Assembly: GCA_964574865.1 (NCBI GenBank)
Contig: CAZNOT010000019.1
Coordinates: 1 to 10,408 of the forward strand
Source of the DNA: DATDYW01 sp964574865
GTDB lineage: Bacteria > Patescibacteriota > Minisyncoccia > Phycocordibacterales > JAACPR01
DNA: 10,408 nucleotides
Direction of reading: 5' to 3'
Under the pieces are notes generated by a model, which was not told where the DNA came from, did no database searches, and saw nothing but the letters and a program-made list of their open reading frames with translations. Below, piece by piece: positions 10,357 through 10,408 of the stretch. The position numbers were made by a program, and so were the translations under genes. Numbering within the stretch: position 1 is the first letter of the stretch; every line of letters starts with the position of its first letter.

Positions 10357-10408
10357 TGCCCCCGGCAGGAATCGAACCTACATAGCCGGCTTAGAAGTCC
10401 GGAGTTCT
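10357..10408 (-). tRNA. tRNA-Arg(UCU), 5' part beyond the window
   Basis: The 3' two-thirds of a tRNA on the minus strand. The anticodon loop CTTCTAA gives TCT (10395-10393), reading AGA/AGG. The anticodon stem is CCGGA/GCCGG, with an inner A/G mismatch. The T-arm is GTAGG-TTCGATT-CCTGC, followed by the acceptor strand CGGGGGC and discriminator A at 10357. No CCA is encoded, and the trailer starts CAAAAAG. The D-arm and 5' acceptor strand lie past the right edge, so acceptor pairing cannot be verified. Confidence 0.92.

Overview
The window is GC-rich, tightly packed bacterial DNA. It holds two recognisable housekeeping genes (ribosomal protein L19 and an RluA-family pseudouridine synthase), one FAD-dependent oxidoreductase, six protein genes with no function I can name, and four tRNA genes. 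The tRNAs lack an encoded CCA. Most protein genes sit alone with their own hairpin terminator. Several start codons lie only 6-7 nt after a -10-like hexamer, as expected for leaderless mRNAs. Together with the many orphan proteins this suggests a small-genome Patescibacteria/CPR-type bacterium (perhaps Parcubacteria). That is an inference; there is no 16S gene here to settle it.

Layout. 1-246: minus-strand tRNA-Leu(GAG) with an unusual palindromic tail. 335-2647: large plus-strand, Ala/Arg-rich, mostly disordered protein. 2722-4577 (minus): FAD oxidoreductase and rplS, separated by a strong terminator. 4578-5467: two small minus-strand ORFs, each with a terminator, flanking a chimeric remnant that joins the start of rplS to the end of rluA. 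5468-8327 (minus): rluA, then a two-gene unit (72 aa plus 360 aa, the latter with a possible PD-(D/E)xK-like core), then a 211-aa orphan. 8432-8668: divergent tRNA-Val(UAC) and tRNA-Leu(CAG). 8669-8979: a second palindromic tRNA tail. 9028-10038 (minus): a 336-aa orphan. 10103-10408: a third palindromic tail and a partial tRNA-Arg(UCU).

The most striking feature is a repeated architecture behind three of the four tRNA genes. The 3' end of the tRNA runs into a long inverted repeat whose far arm is a mirror copy of that same tRNA's acceptor/T-arm. In both tRNA-Leu loci the mirror copy is split at the same T-stem position by a 25-26 nt hairpin-forming insert. Beyond it lies a GC-rich hairpin and a shared box (TCGCGACCCCGCCTCGC or one mismatch). 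In the two loci that are complete at that end, a further direct copy of the tRNA's own T-arm sequence follows. I do not recognise this as a named element. It could be a small tRNA-targeting mobile repeat, a tRNA termination/processing device, or both.

A second notable structure is the rplS/rluA chimera. A 40-nt exact copy of the rplS start is fused to a 53-nt copy (one mismatch) of the rluA end, placed between the two intact parents. This is what the junction of a tandem duplication or an allele capture would leave.
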